Below are positions 23,488 through 36,306 of a DNA stretch of 64,000 nt, piece by piece. Numbering within the stretch: position 1 is the stretch's first letter; every line of letters begins with the position of its first letter. The DNA comes from Ophiocordyceps camponoti-saundersi (nom. inval.). Lineage: Eukaryota > Ascomycota > Sordariomycetes > Hypocreales > Ophiocordycipitaceae. The position numbers and the translations under genes were made by a program. The stretch lies in the NCBI GenBank assembly GCA_003339415.1, contig PDHQ01000019.1, positions 124,001 through 188,000 on the forward strand, given 5' to 3'. The notes under the pieces are model-generated. The model was not told the origin of the DNA and searched no databases. It saw nothing but the letters and a program-made list of their open reading frames with translations.

Positions 23488-25357
23488 GGTTGAGACCACG
23501 GGAGAGCCGTATCACAATGATAATAAAAGATGTCCTCCCCGCCTAAAAGGTTCCGAAATCCCAAAAGAAGGTACCAGCTGACAAGGCCAAAAGCCGAGAA
23601 AAGCTGGGGGGGAGAAGAAAAAAAAAAGGTATATGGAGGAGAGGCAATAAAAGAATCCGAGATATAGAAGAAGAAGACCGGGGGGGGCGGGAAGATGGGG
23701 AAGAGTGGCAGGAAGAGAGACGTTGGAAAGAATTGGACGACGGGTTTGATTCGGTTTGAGATGGGATGAGAGGAGGAGGATGATGGGAAGGGAGGGGGTG
23801 GGAAAGAAGGGTGGTTTGAAGAGCTTGTGGAATGTGATGGTAATGTATTGTGAAAGGCCTGAAGCCTGGCACAGCAAGGAAACGAAACGGAATCTCAAAG
23901 GTCGTCAGACTCGGTCTTTATATAGTTTTTTTTCTCTCTCTGTTCTTTCTCTCTTCCTCTCTCTCTCTCTTATTTCTATCCCCCCTCCCCACCCTCCACT
24001 CTATGGTGTGGGGTGTGTGTGAGAGAGAGAGAAAGGTGGAAAGAAAAAAAGACGTTCCCCTGTTCTTTCATCGCCGGAAGAACTCTCCGTCTTTTTCTTG
24101 ATCTCGTTTTTTTCTTGAGGGGTGGGAGGGGCATGTCTTCGGGATCTCGTAACCCTGACTAGGTACGGGGGTTGAGAAGGAGGGGGGGGGGGGGAGCGGA
24201 GAAAAGAGGATGTGGATTTGGAAGGGGAAAAGATGGGCGGGGATTGAGGGGGGGGGTGGGGATGTAAGGGAAGAGAAGGGGGGAGGGTGAAGAGGAAGAG
24301 GAGGGGGGCGGGTAGAGAGAAGGAGGAAAAGGCGGTGGTGGATAAGAGGGATCTTGTGCTAGTTGAGGAAGAAAAGGAGGAGGAGGAAGAGTAGGTAGGT
24401 AGGTAGGAAGAGGACCAGGTAATGGAGGTGGAGGTGAAGGAGGAGGTGGTGGAAGAAGCAGAGGTAGTGAGTGAGTGAGAATAGCTCACAGCCTACCTAC
24501 ATGGCGTCAACGGCGGCCACTGGAATTAGTGACCGAGTCAGTCAAAACAGCAACTCATCAAGCAAGCAAGTAAGTCAGTCAACCCAGCCGTTTGACCCCC
24601 ATTCTGGAATCCTATTTTCCCCCATCCCCCCCCCCCTTCAGCATTCTTTTTTTCTTCTCTTTACCCATCTATTTTATATCGTAAGACGAAAGCAAAATAA
24701 AAAACTCACGTACTCACTTAAAGGGAAACATTGTCTCTTCTTCTTTTCCATCATGATTAAAACATCATCAGCTGATCTCTCGTAACTTGATTCCTCTTCT
24801 ATAAAGAGATGAGTTAGATTTCTCTCATGAGGAAGACGGAGATGAAGAGATTGTACAAGGTATAGAGAGAGAGAGAGAGAGAGAGAGAAAGAAACTGACG
24901 AGGTAGGGATTTCTCTCTTGTTTTTTTTTGTCGTTCGTTTGGTTCGACGTCTGTCGTCTGTTGAGACTCCACACACCATACACACCCCCCCCTGACCACC
25001 CCCCCATACTTACACCCTCCCCCCTTTAAACCGATCATACATACATCGACACCCCCCCTCTCCCTTCTTCTCTTCCTCCCTTTTTTCTTTCGTCGGCACT
25101 GCTTCACACCCCCCCCCCCCCCAATATTCTCCCGCACTCCTCTGTTGTATGTATGTATGTATCTCCAAGGCTGTGTGAGAGAGAGTGAGAGAGTCTGTAT
25201 CTGTCAGTACCCACGCCTATATATACAAAAGTATCTTGTGTGAGATCAAGTGTTTTTGTTTCCCATCATGGACAATAATAACGAGGGTTAGTCCGTCATG
25301 TCATCGCATTCCGCAACTCATCCATCCCCCCCCCCTCCCCTTGCCCTCCTCCTCTCC

Positions 25358-25360
<3 letters not shown>

Positions 25361-25409
<49 letters not shown>
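25361..25409 (+). repeat. (CT)n-(CA)n compound microsatellite
   Basis: An uninterrupted CT run passes directly into a CA run. Confidence 0.9.
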
Positions 25410-26661
25410 TCTCTCTCAGAGCAAATAAAAAAAAAACGACGGTAAGAAATCAACGACAGGAATGGATCCCGTAACCGAACAAGGCAAGATCATCCAACTA
25501 CAAGCGGAAACCAAAAAAAAAAAAGACCGGCGCATGGCCGAAAAGAGGTCCCAAAGGTGACACGCCCGAGGTAGAGAGAGACAGACAGACAAGATAGAAA
25601 ACGGAGCAATGCGCTTTGCTTGCTACTGCATGTTATAATTCGTTTTTTTTCTTTTTCTTTTCTCTCTTTGCTTTTTCTCTCGTTCACTCTCGATCTCTCT
25701 CTCTCTCTCTCTCTCTCTCACCTCGTTTCTATCCTCTCTCTTTGAGTGAGTGAGTGAGAGAGAGAGACTCATCCTTGACGGCACAAGGCCAGGAGCCCTG
25801 TCCTGGTTCTTTTCCTTCTTTCCTGCAAGACGCCTCTCTGAGACATGGCTTGAACCATGGGAGAGGAGGCTCGAGAGGTGATCGATCTATCAGAAGTTTC
25901 AGCCCAGAGCAGGGGTTCGTTTTCTCTCCCTCTTCTCTCTCTCTCTCTCTCTCACTCTCTCACTCGCCGTTTCTTCTCTTCTTTCTTCTTTCTTCTTTCT
26001 TATTTGCTTGATCGATTCTTTTCCTTTCTTTTTTTTCCTTTCTCTTGCCATGTTTCTCTCCACAGCCTTGATCCATCCCTCCTTTGGGCCCGCCGCTTCT
26101 CCCGAGATGCTCTTTCTGGTTAATCTTAGTCTCTTTTCCCTCCGAGTCATTGTCCCGAGATGGCCCACAACACGTCCAATCCACGCGGGGCGTACATACT
26201 CCGTAGTACATAGAGTGGGTGGGGGGAAGAGAGGGGCCGGCCCCCCCCCCCGGGCGAGGAGGAGCGTGACGTGGGGAGGTTGGCTGATATGTCATCTGTC
26301 CAGGGGTTTTCTTGTTTGTCTGTTCTGTCTTTTTTTCCTCGTTGGAAGGAAAACGGGGGAGTGAGTGAGTGAGAGAGAGAATGAGAGAGAGAGAATGACA
26401 GAGGCTCTCTCTCTCTGTTCTGTTGGCCAAGGGAGACGGCTTCATTTCTCGTGTCGAGACGGATGGGAATGGAATATCTGCATCCATGCATGGTTGAGCG
26501 ACGGACAGAGGTGATGAGAGTCGTTTGGCGTGCTGTCGACACGTTCCCTCCCCCTCCCTCCCCCTGTTTTACCTTTTCTTCTTCCAGCTTCTTCAACGCC
26601 CTGGTTTCTATTTGCTTTTCTCTTGGCTTGCCTCTTCCCCATCAGAGATTATTTACGGATA

Positions 26662-26712
26662 CATCCATCCATCCATCCATCCATCCATCCATCCATCCAT
26701 CCATCCATCCAT
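26662..26712 (+). repeat. (ATCC)n tetranucleotide microsatellite
   Basis: Twelve to thirteen perfect tandem copies. Confidence 0.95.
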
Positions 26713-28186
26713 ATATAAGACGTACATACATACATGCATACCTCGTTGCTGTCTAACCGCGAATCCCTAACCCTGCTCAGTCAGAAATACTAGTTCCTCC
26801 TCTTCTCCATCCTTTCTTCTTCGCTATTTCTGCCCCCAAATGTATGTACGAAGCCCCCATGGCTCCAGAAAATGCCGACCTCGTCGATCACGGGAGATAG
26901 CTCATGTTCGCCGCGGACAACAAAGACATCCCGCACGCTCCCCCCCCTTTTCCCTTTCCAGCCCCCGGTCCTTTCTCCATGTATTCTATCCCATCTTGGG
27001 TCTCCCGTCGTCTTACTTTCTTACTCTTTCTCTCTCCCTCTCTCTTTTCCATCATCATCATCACCACCACCACCACCATCATCATCTTATACTTGCTTCT
27101 TCTCGCCCCCCCCCCCCCCCTCTTGTTTCGGCTTTCTTTCCTTTTTCCTGGTTTCCTTTTTTTCCCTTTCATAAACTCGAAAAGAGTCTAGAGTCAAACT
27201 GTCAGTTTCCCTCTTCGGGATACCCAGCTAAGTACTAACTAATATGGAATGCGTGGCTGGGCGCCTCCGCTTGGCACATGGTCCTGTCTGTCTGTCCTTT
27301 GCCAAGTCGACGCCTCATCGTGTATTCCGCAGTGGTGGATTGGATGCGTCATCGTCCTCGACGTCAGCTCTGCCGTATGCATGTAAGTCAATAATAGATG
27401 TAGCTGATTGGCCGACGTTATATGCCGTATAGTAGCCTGTAATGTAATGTATGTACGCCAAGAGGCTCAACGTGTTTTGCCCACACAAAGACGCTGCCCT
27501 CCCCGCTTAACTTTGCATGTCTGTGTCTGTGTATGCAGCCTGATACCTTGATCTTCCCCCCCCCCCCCCTGCCTCCCTCCCCTCCATCAGGCTCCTCCTC
27601 CTCCTCCTCCTCCTCCACTCTCCCGGTCTCCATCTTCTTTTCTTTCCTTCTTCTGATCCTTTCTCCTCCCTCAATTCCCTCCCTTGATCACCTCTCACTC
27701 TCACTCTCTCATTCATTCTCTCTTACATCCTCCATATCTCTCTCTTTCTCTCGTATCACCTCCCAACGTCTTACCTCCTTCTCCATCTCTGCTATCAATC
27801 TATACATATCAAAGTATTATATCTCTCATCCTCCCTCACTCCAGCCTCCACCTCCACCACCACCTCCTCCTCCTCCTCCTCCACTCACTCCCTTGCTTCT
27901 TCCCCCACATCTTTTTCTTTCCAGGGCTCATCCCTCTCCTTCTTCCGCTCGTCCCCTGTCTTCCCTCTTTGGAACGACGGCTAGACCCTTATTCTTCTTC
28001 CCCCCGTCATAAACCCCCTTCCCCTCCATAACTAACCCCCGGTCCGCGCCGGAGTAAGAGCAAGCGAAAATACGCATAGCTCGTGTTGCGCACGCACCCC
28101 TCCCCCTTCTCACCCCCCCTCCCTTTTCCCTCTCTCATCCACTCATCTGGTTCTCACTCTCACTCTCACTACTTTTCAACATCACC

Positions 28187-28966
28187 ATGTCCAAAGCTGG
28201 GTCCGGCGGCTGCGACCTTGTCCAGGCCACGTCACCGCGCGACGGCGTTCGAGTCGTTTCGCTAAATCGACCAAGCAAGCGGAATGCGCTATCAGGTCCG
28301 CTCATGGCCGAGTTCCTCGCTTGTCTGGTCCAAGCATCTCAAGACCCGAGTGTCAAGGTCATCGTCGTCACCGGCAACGGCCCGTTCTTCTGCGGTTCGT
28401 TGGATCGTGAGAGAGATGCTATATCCATATACACCCCTGTCCCCCTTCTATTCCTCCTATACCCCCCTCCCCTTTTCCCCCCCCTGGTCCACCGTCCATA
28501 ATGTGCTGACGCCAGAATGAAAAAAAAAAAAACACGCAGCCGGTGCTGATCTTGTCGACATCGCAGCGCTTGACTCGGCCGGGGCCCGATCGTGCCGCTA
28601 CCTCGAGGACTTGTGCCACGGCATGGAAGCCGTACGCAAGCCCCTGGTCGCCGCAGTCAACGGTCCAGCAGTAAGGAATCACCCCCCTTCGCTCTTCCAT
28701 GACGCCATCTAATGGTGGTGTGAAAAAAAAAAACAGCTCGGAGGCGGCTTCGAGCTCGCCCTCATGGTATGTTGTCAGACGGGCCGTCGAGCGGGCCGAA
28801 GACTGAGACTCACCAGTGCGATGTCATTTTGGCCTCGACCACGGCTTACTTTGCCCTGCCGGAAACCCAACGCGGCCTCATCCCGGGTGCGGGTGGAACG
28901 CAGCGGCTCACGGCGGCTGTTGGCAAGTTTCGAGTTGCGTGATTCCATTCTTTCTCTCTTTCTCTG

Positions 28967-29049
<83 letters not shown>

Positions 29050-29681
29050 TTCGATCCTTTTACCTCTTTCTGTATCTCTCTACGTGTGTATCCCTTGGTC
29101 TTTTTGCTCATCATCTTTATGCCTGTTTCGTGTCATGTCATGTCATGCTTCCCCCCCCCCCCTTGATGACAATCTATTATGCCTTTCCACTTCAGCCATC
29201 GAAACAGATCCACTAGGCTGATACTCAAGCGTTCCTCATCATCTGGAATCAATTTAAAAACCACCACAAATAGGCTATGCGTACCATCCTCCTCGGCCGG
29301 CCAATCTCGGCGGAAGAGGCCCTATCTTGGGGTTTACTATGTGATGTCATTGCCGATGACGAGTTGATGGAACACGCCCTCCATCTTGCTACCGAACTCG
29401 CCGGTCGCGGCCAACAAGCCGTACAGATGGCCAAGGAAGCCATCAACAGATGTATGTACATTTAATAAGCCGCTTCACCAAAGACATCCCCCATCTCATC
29501 ACACTGACTCTTCCTCTATCCAGCCGATAGCCTGTGCCGCGATAACCTCCTGGAAAGACACTTGTACTACGCAACCTTTGGGACCGAAGAGAAGCGGAGA
29601 GGCGTCAACGACTTCCTGGCCGGGAGACGCACCAAGAAACCGGGGTCCGGGGTCGTTGGCGCTGACGCTACGGCTGCATGA
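28187..29681 (+). CDS. Enoyl-CoA hydratase/isomerase (crotonase) family protein
   Basis: Six exons: 28187-28394, 28540-28670, 28737-28766, 28817-28933, 29274-29451, 29524-29681; 273 residues. Crotonases hydrate 2-enoyl-CoA thioesters in fatty-acid or amino-acid breakdown. Visible signatures: [21 protein letters not shown] (oxyanion-hole loop across intron 1), [16 protein letters not shown] (first catalytic Glu) and [18 protein letters not shown] (second catalytic Glu). The C-terminal [21 protein letters not shown] matches family members. Neither a clear mitochondrial presequence nor a C-terminal peroxisomal SKL is present, so location is unclear. Intron 1 uses donor GTTCGT. Introns 1 and 2 carry A-runs just before the acceptor, and intron 4 (340 nt) holds a long CT repeat. 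The intron 4 donor (CGA|GTTGCG) was chosen because it restores GKFRAM; GCAA|GTTTCG would drop two residues. Confidence 0.9.
28950..29048 (+). repeat. (CT)n-rich microsatellite inside a crotonase intron
   Basis: About 100 bases of CT with a few T interruptions, inside intron 4. Confidence 0.9.
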
Positions 29682-31279
29682 TCTGACCTTTCGGACGCAC
29701 GTGTACGAGGCGATCTTCGCCGATAGTGGGAATATCGTTGCCCTTTTGAGTTTGACACCCTCGCCGCTTTTCTCTGTGACGCTGGCTGTTCGTGATGGGC
29801 CGGTTGTTGTGGGTTGCTGTGGATACGAGGGAATGGAATCATGTTGGGTTTTTGACGGGAATCAATCGAGGCTTTCTCTTTCAATGGAGATACAGATGTC
29901 AACTGATATGATCGGAATCTGGATTCAATCTCGTGACAACCTTTTGACTTGACGTCTTGCTCTTTGATCGCAGTTCCGTAAACCCTCTCCCGTCTCATCA
30001 CCCTTTATCCATATCCCCCCTTCTTCGATCCAGTGAAACTCGCACCAAAATGTACGATTCATGACTCATGCCGGCATCTACAAGCTTCCTTTCTTTTCCT
30101 TTCTTTTTACTCCTTTTCCCTCATCTACATACGTACATACATACGTACAGCTTTCAACCTCGTGCTTCTCGGCACATCTACCCTCTTCCTCAGATACCTA
30201 CACACGTACATACACGCTCGCCAGCCACGCCCCGTACATGCATACATGAGGTTGGAGTAAGCTTGGAAACGGTTTCAACCGCCAAAGATGCAGAGCTAAG
30301 CTCAGCTTGGTTCTTCCGGAGATCATCGTCAACCCTAACCATGTAACTACTGCGGCCCACAATCTTCACACTACATACATACATACCTACATCTGGCCAG
30401 TGATGCTCGCCAGCGATGTGCCGAAGCTGGAACGTCTAGCTCCGATGTCTAGGACCAGGTATGATGAAGCTCGCAGGGCACTTGCAGTTGCCGGCTTCCA
30501 CTTTGCCACGAGCTGGCGCCACACACACACACACTCTCTTATACACACACACACACACACACACACAGAGACAGACATGCATAACCCATCCGGGGAGGGA
30601 CGTGCCGTGCCGTTCCCTTTCCTGTTTTGCTCGCGGCGGGGAAAAAAAGGACGCCGTGCCGTCGTCTGCATGAAGAGACGGATGAGGCATGTACAGACAT
30701 GCTGGCCTTATCTTGTCTAGAGCCTCTGCCGCTGACGTGCGGGTGATGGGAAACGACCGCGTGGGAAAAAAAGGATGATAGGCGTGTCTTTAACGTACAT
30801 GAGCAGACAGGGTGTTTCTTCAAGGGCGGTGCTAGCCACGCTGTTCATGTCCTGTCTCATCCAGCCCCCTTTCCCCGTTGGAGTCGATGACCATCATACG
30901 ACTGCCAGCTAGCCAACTGCCGTCGTTGATAGTTCGTTTTAGCATCTTCTCTCCGTTCTTGGTCGAAGGGTTGCTAGACCGAGTTTTTAAATCCCGCGAT
31001 ACCCAATGGTAAAGAGAAGACCATGTTCACTCAGTCAAGTGAATAACCTTGTAAGAGCCGTCTTTAACCGAGTGTCAAGACAAGCAGACAAGCATGTGTT
31101 GAATTTAGTTTTTACTCCGTGAGATCCTCCAACTATGGACATTTCCCTACATAGTACAAGAAAGCGAGATGCCGAGAAGAGAGGGAGAAAAGGGGGAATC
31201 GAGTGTTGAGAGAAGAGAAAACTCGGGAAAACAGGGGGGGGGGGGGGAGGAAGGGGGCTAAATACTCTCTCTCTCTCTC
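29682..31279. other. Convergent gene-free region
   Basis: Lies between the convergent crotonase and 7TM-RGS genes. Contains CA repeats at about 30521-30566, short CATA repeats and no frame with a recognisable product. Confidence 0.5.
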
Positions 31280-33209
31280 TCAAGTCCGGCCAGACTCGAC
31301 GCTGCTGGCAGCATCAAACGACCGCCTCTCCTTGATGAACTTGGGCCAAGTGTTGGTTAGAACGAGGTACTTGATGCTCATCTCAGAGTCATCAAAGACG
31401 GTGTCGGAGAAGAGGTCGGGGACATCGCCGCGGAAGCGTATCTTTTCCTGCGAGTCGGCCGTGAGTTGACGGGGCACCTCGTCAAACGGCGTGGCTGGAT
31501 CCGGACTGGCGTTGTCACCGTAAATAGCACGAGCAGCCGGTTCGAAGACGGCCTGAAGGTTCTTGAAATCCTGCGATGAGAGGTTGACTTGAAACTCGGC
31601 GCTGTTGCTGCTGATGAAGTCCATGTATATCCTCAGAGCACTCTCGAAGCACTCCCGCGAAAGCGTCACCACCTGCGTCCCCGTCGAGTCCGTCTTCTCA
31701 TCGTCTCCCGGACTGGCGGCAGCGGCGGCAGCAGCAGCAGCAGCAGCTCGACGGGCGGGAAGCAGATACGTAGCACGCCACTCACGAATCCTCGTCAAGA
31801 AGGCGATGTTCTCACCGGAGAAATCCCTCAGAGCGGAGAAATGCTGTAGCGGTTCGGGATTCTTGGCAAGAGTGTGCTCGAGAGCGTCCATGGTCAAGAT
31901 GCTGCCGTTTCCGGAGCTGCTGATGGACTCGGCCTTGCGCATCCAAGATGGCGTTCCGGACGTCAGGGACTTGCCGCAGTGCGTCGCTGATTTTTGCCGC
32001 GATTCCCAGCGGGCGATGGAGTCGAGCGTCTCCTGGCATAGGGCTTGCTGCTTGCGGACTTCCCAGCAGGGGATGAAGATGGTGAAGATTTCCATCATCA
32101 TGATGGATAGGGCGATCCACTGCGGTGGGATGAAGTATTGGTTTACGGGAGCCATGCCTGGCACGTACAAGGCGATGAGCCACATGGGGGCGGCGTGTAG
32201 GCTGTGAGATGGCACAAGGCCCAGCGGTTCAGTTGACCATGGCTCTTCATCGTCTCGAGAGAGAGGCACTCGATCAAAGACTCACCCTGAAAGACAGCAG
32301 GCAATGGTCTGAGTTCGCCAGCCCTGGGTGTCTCGAAGATGACGAGCGCGCCACAGGATGAGGGGGGCCACGACCCAGGCCCAGAACAGCTGCCAGACGA
32401 CAGACGGCCACCTACATGGTGTTAGTGAGTCCTCTATCTGCTTCTCTGCAAGGCATAGCATCTTCATACCATTCCCAGCCGCGACCCTGCTCCGTCTTTT
32501 GCTCCATGGCTGTGCCGGTGACTTCTGTGCCGGGGATTCCTACGGATGAGTGAAACTTGCGAGAGATGATGAACATGAAGAGGGCGAGGAAGAGCTGTGT
32601 ATCAAGTCTTGTTAGTTGAGCGATCTCTCAAGGGGATGGTGCCCCTTTTTTTTTTCTCCGACAAAGGGGGTCGAAATAGTGTCTGTCCCCTTTGTCTCTC
32701 TCTCTCACGCCACTCACCTGAAAAGCCATGCCGAGTCCGACGAGCAACAGCATCTTATAGCTGTAATCCAGCATCCGCCACCTCGCCAGCATCGTCCTGC
32801 GAATGCGGGGCCGGTCCGGATCCCAGCCGGAGTCGACGGTGCTCATGACGTATTTCTTCTGAGCGCGAGCGACGTAGAGGAAGCGGCTATTAGACGCGTG
32901 GAAGAGAGCGACGCCAAAGGGGAACCAGATGCTCATGATCCAAAACTCGGCCACCTCGGGCATCAACGGTCCGTAAACGTAGCCGAGCGTGACGGCGAAC
33001 CAGTAAAAGTGAAGCAGGGCGACGGAGGCGAGTGATAAAGGCAGGCCTCGGATTCGAAGGATGGGAATGTCGCGCCGTACGTAGAGAAAGGTCATGCCTC
33101 CGAGGACGACGAGGGTCCAGATGACGGCGAAGACGATCCAGAAGACGCCGACGCCATCGAGCCGTAGCTCGGGCTTGGTATCGGGCGTCACCCCGAACTC
33201 GGAACCCAT
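31280..33209 (-). CDS. Seven-transmembrane RGS-domain protein (GprK/Rgs7-like)
   Basis: Four exons: 32718-33209, 32470-32594, 32286-32411, 31280-32201; 554 residues, ATG at 33209. The N-terminal half has about seven hydrophobic segments (FWIVFAVIWTLVVLGGMTFLY; LPLSLASVALLHFYWFAVTL; MLLLVGLGMAFQ/LFLALFMFIISR; VVWQLFWAWVVAPLILW; MWLIALYVPGM; WIALSIMMMEIFTIFIPCW). The C-terminal half has an RGS domain (about 330-530: LRDFSGENIAFLTRIREW; SSQDFKNLQAVFEPAARAIY; DLFSDTVFDDSEMSIKYLV), interrupted by an Ala run and charged insert. RGS domains speed GTP hydrolysis on G-alpha. Fungal 7TM-RGS proteins are thought to couple sensing with attenuation, including in surface sensing by pathogens. The GprK/Rgs7 assignment rests on architecture only. 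All introns are GT-AG and phase-consistent. Confidence 0.85.
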
Positions 33210-33973
33210 TGCTTTGTCTCTTCTCGCTTGATCTTGTCCGTAGTTGGGATGAAGGTTCTAAGAGGGGGGGGGGAAATCTGCCCGAAGGAGAAACCTCCGG
33301 AGAAGGGGAGAGGAAGGGAAGAAGAAAGAAAGAAACAAAAGAGGAGAAGAAGAAGAAGAAGAAGAAGAAGAAGAAGATGGTCAAAGAAAGGGCTGAAAGG
33401 AGTAGAAGAGTAAAGGGGAGAGGAGGATGAGGAGGAAACCCCCGTTAATACACACAAACGACTTCCGGGGGAGGGGGAAAGAAGAGAGACAAAAGGCAAG
33501 GATCCCCAGCAAGATATATATATGGATATAAGAAAAAGGAGATGAAAGAGACTATGATCAGCCACAGAATGTAACGGCAGCCGTGTAAGCCCGCGATTCG
33601 CGACAGTTACCGTGAGCGCGGGCCCAGATCTTGTGATAAAATATTCGGATCCAGATCAAGGGGAAGCGACTTGAAGTTTTTATTTGCTTCTTTCCATCCC
33701 GTTCCGTCTCTTGTTTCTCGTCACTTTTTTTTCCTTTGCTTTCTTTTTTTTCTTGTTTCTTACGTTTTTTGGCTTCATGGTTTTTTTTTGTTGAGGGAGT
33801 TGCTTGTTTTCACTTACAACTTTCTAGATTACACTATCGTGATGTAACTAACAAGAACGTGGATAGACAGAGAGGAAGCTGTTTTGAAGCAGGGTGGAAC
33901 AAAGAAGAGGGAGATGTTGATGATGAGGAGAGAAGGAGATGGGTGAGAGAAACCTAACGGGTTGCCAGGGTTG

Positions 33974-33975
<2 letters not shown>

Positions 33976-34029
<54 letters not shown>
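33976..34029 (+). repeat. (GA)n microsatellite
   Basis: Uninterrupted GA dinucleotide run of about 54 bases. Confidence 0.95.
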
Positions 34030-34032
<3 letters not shown>

Positions 34033-36273
34033 TGAGAGAAAGAGAGTGGGAGGGGAAAAAGGGAAACAAACAAAAAAAAAAAGAAACAAGCTCCAGAGAC
34101 ACGGCTGCGGGAACCGAATCCCCTGCCGACAAGTGCGTCTTAAAATGCGGATCGACGGCTGGAACTGGGGGATGCTGGTGGGGAGGTGGTGGCTGAGACA
34201 TTCCCTTCCCCCCCCCCCCCCCCCAAGCAAAAGAGCCGGAGCCGGGATGCTAACTGTGCTTTAAAGCTATTGGCATAGTGTTTACGTAGTAGTAAGGATA
34301 GGTAAAGCTAGGCAGTTGTTTTTTTTTTGCCCCTGTTCTCTCAACTAACAGTTTCTCTGCTCGTCTTTTTTTTTTCCTTTGCCCTCTGCGTTTACCGCCT
34401 TGCTTGATAAAGAAGAGTTGAAGTTGAGGAGGATCAAGAATAGGATTCGTGAGACACGGGGGAATAGAGAGACATGACTACATCTCAAAAGAAAGGAGCA
34501 GAGTCAGCCACGGAATTTCTTCCCGTATGTGAGGGGGGGGGAAAAGGAAAAGGAAAGGTAGAGCAGGAGGAGGAGAAGAAGAAGAGGAAGAAAGCATCGT
34601 ATCGTCGATGTATGATTTGCATGTTAAATCAACATTCGTCGTCGTCGTCGTCGTCACTGGTTTTCTTTTGTTTCTATAGCTTACGCGGGGGCCTGCATCT
34701 GTACCTTGGCTATGGAGTACAGCGTAGATGCTTTCCATCATCATCATCCCCCCCCCTGGTCTCTAGCCCGTTTGCGTTTACTATATACATACATATCGAG
34801 GTTGAGCGGTTAGCTTGTAAGACGATGGTTTGTATAACCAAGCCATGCCATGTGTTTCTCCTCTCGGGATATCGTGTATATAATTTGTATACATGTAAGG
34901 AACTGTGTAAGGGGGTTTTAACAAGATGGCCACCCATCAAGCCATCTCGTGCCCCGTGCCCTCCCCCGTATATCCCCAGAAAAGGTCCCAACATGAACAG
35001 CAACAATGAATGTCAACCAACTGACTGGAATCCTCTCTCTCTCTCGCTTTTCTTCTCAAGGCAGGGAAACAAAAACCCCCCCACAGACGCACATGAATCA
35101 AGCCCAATGCAGGTTGGATGTGACGTGACGGGGCCTATGAGCGCCACGAGGCTGAGACCAGGGGTACCTTTCAAAAAAGGTGTCTGTGATGGACCTTTTT
35201 TTCCTCTTGACCTATTTTGTAAGTTAAACCTCTTCTGCTCCTCTTTCTTCTCGCGTAACCGGGAAGTAAGAGAGAAATGGCGGTTTGGAAATAGCGGGAA
35301 AAAAAATAAAAGACGATGATCAGCTTCTTGGGACGAACGCTAGTTGAGGAGAAGAAACTAAGAAAATGTGATTTATTACTGAGGAGAAGCAGTAGCAAGG
35401 GGGGGGGGAGAGGTGAGGAGTGAGGATTGAGGAGGGGGATCCAAGTCTATAGACCCTTTTGCTTCACCCTTTTCCTTTCTGTCTCTACGGACTACCCTAT
35501 AAAGAGCTCAAAGGGTCAGAGACGGGATACTCAGAAAAAGAAGATGTCGTAGAACGGAGGGTAAGTGAACATGTACGTGATCGTCATTCCACACTACCTA
35601 CATACAGCAGTCCCCTGACCGTCCCTTGTCTCTCTTTTCTGTTTCCTCTCCGCTGTGTTTACTCATTTCTGTTTCTTTCTTTGCTTTTTGCGGACCGGAG
35701 GTGCAAGGGATCTACTGAGTGAGCTTGATGGACATTCATACTATGTAAAAGCTCAGATGAGGAATCATGAGCCGCTCTCTTCTCCCCTCCCCTCCTCTTC
35801 AAGTTCAAATACATGAGCGAACTCGGCAGCAAAGTGGAAAGTTGGTCATCGCAAGACATGACATGTCCCGAATAGGAAGAGACAAGATGGATCCTGTGAT
35901 CAGCTTTAGGAGATGCATCGATGAACCAACCCCGAAGCAGTTTTCCCCTTTAGAGAAACGCGTTATTTGCTTTTTTTGGCTTGCTCTTACTTGGGCTCAC
36001 CTTTCTTTGAGAGCTTTCTCGGGGCCTAAATGGACATGGCTATTTACACATAAGCATTGGAAGAAGCAAGTATGAGGTGGAAGAAGCAAAAAGGGGAGGC
36101 CGTTGAACAGCGGCCGCAGGGGGGGGAGAGGGAAACACCACGCGAGAAGCTTATGAAGAGACAAAGGTCATTCGTATCCTTTTCCTTAGCTGCATTCGCT
36201 GTCTGTCTGTCTGTCTCTCTCTCTCTCTTTCACTGAACCAGTCATGCCCTCCATTTATCCATCCGAGACGAAG

Positions 36274-36306
<33 letters not shown>

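Larger units (their letters stand above)
23488..28186. other. Microsatellite-rich gene desert, 4.7 kb, between divergent promoters
   Basis: Separates the divergently read adenylation-enzyme and crotonase genes. It is dominated by homopurine/homopyrimidine tracts: (GA)n near 24863-24888, (CT)n and (CA)n at 25361-25409, (CT)n at 25696-25719 and 25937-25965, (ATCC)n at 26662-26712, trinucleotide blocks near 27050-27085 and (CTC)n at 27590-27614. All open frames here are low-complexity products of these repeats. It may contain long leader regions, but no gene can be supported. Confidence 0.55.

Noticed and set aside
34474..35319. 281-residue open frame on + strand
   Set aside because: Erratic composition from microsatellites, no domain, no signal peptide, no splice or start context.
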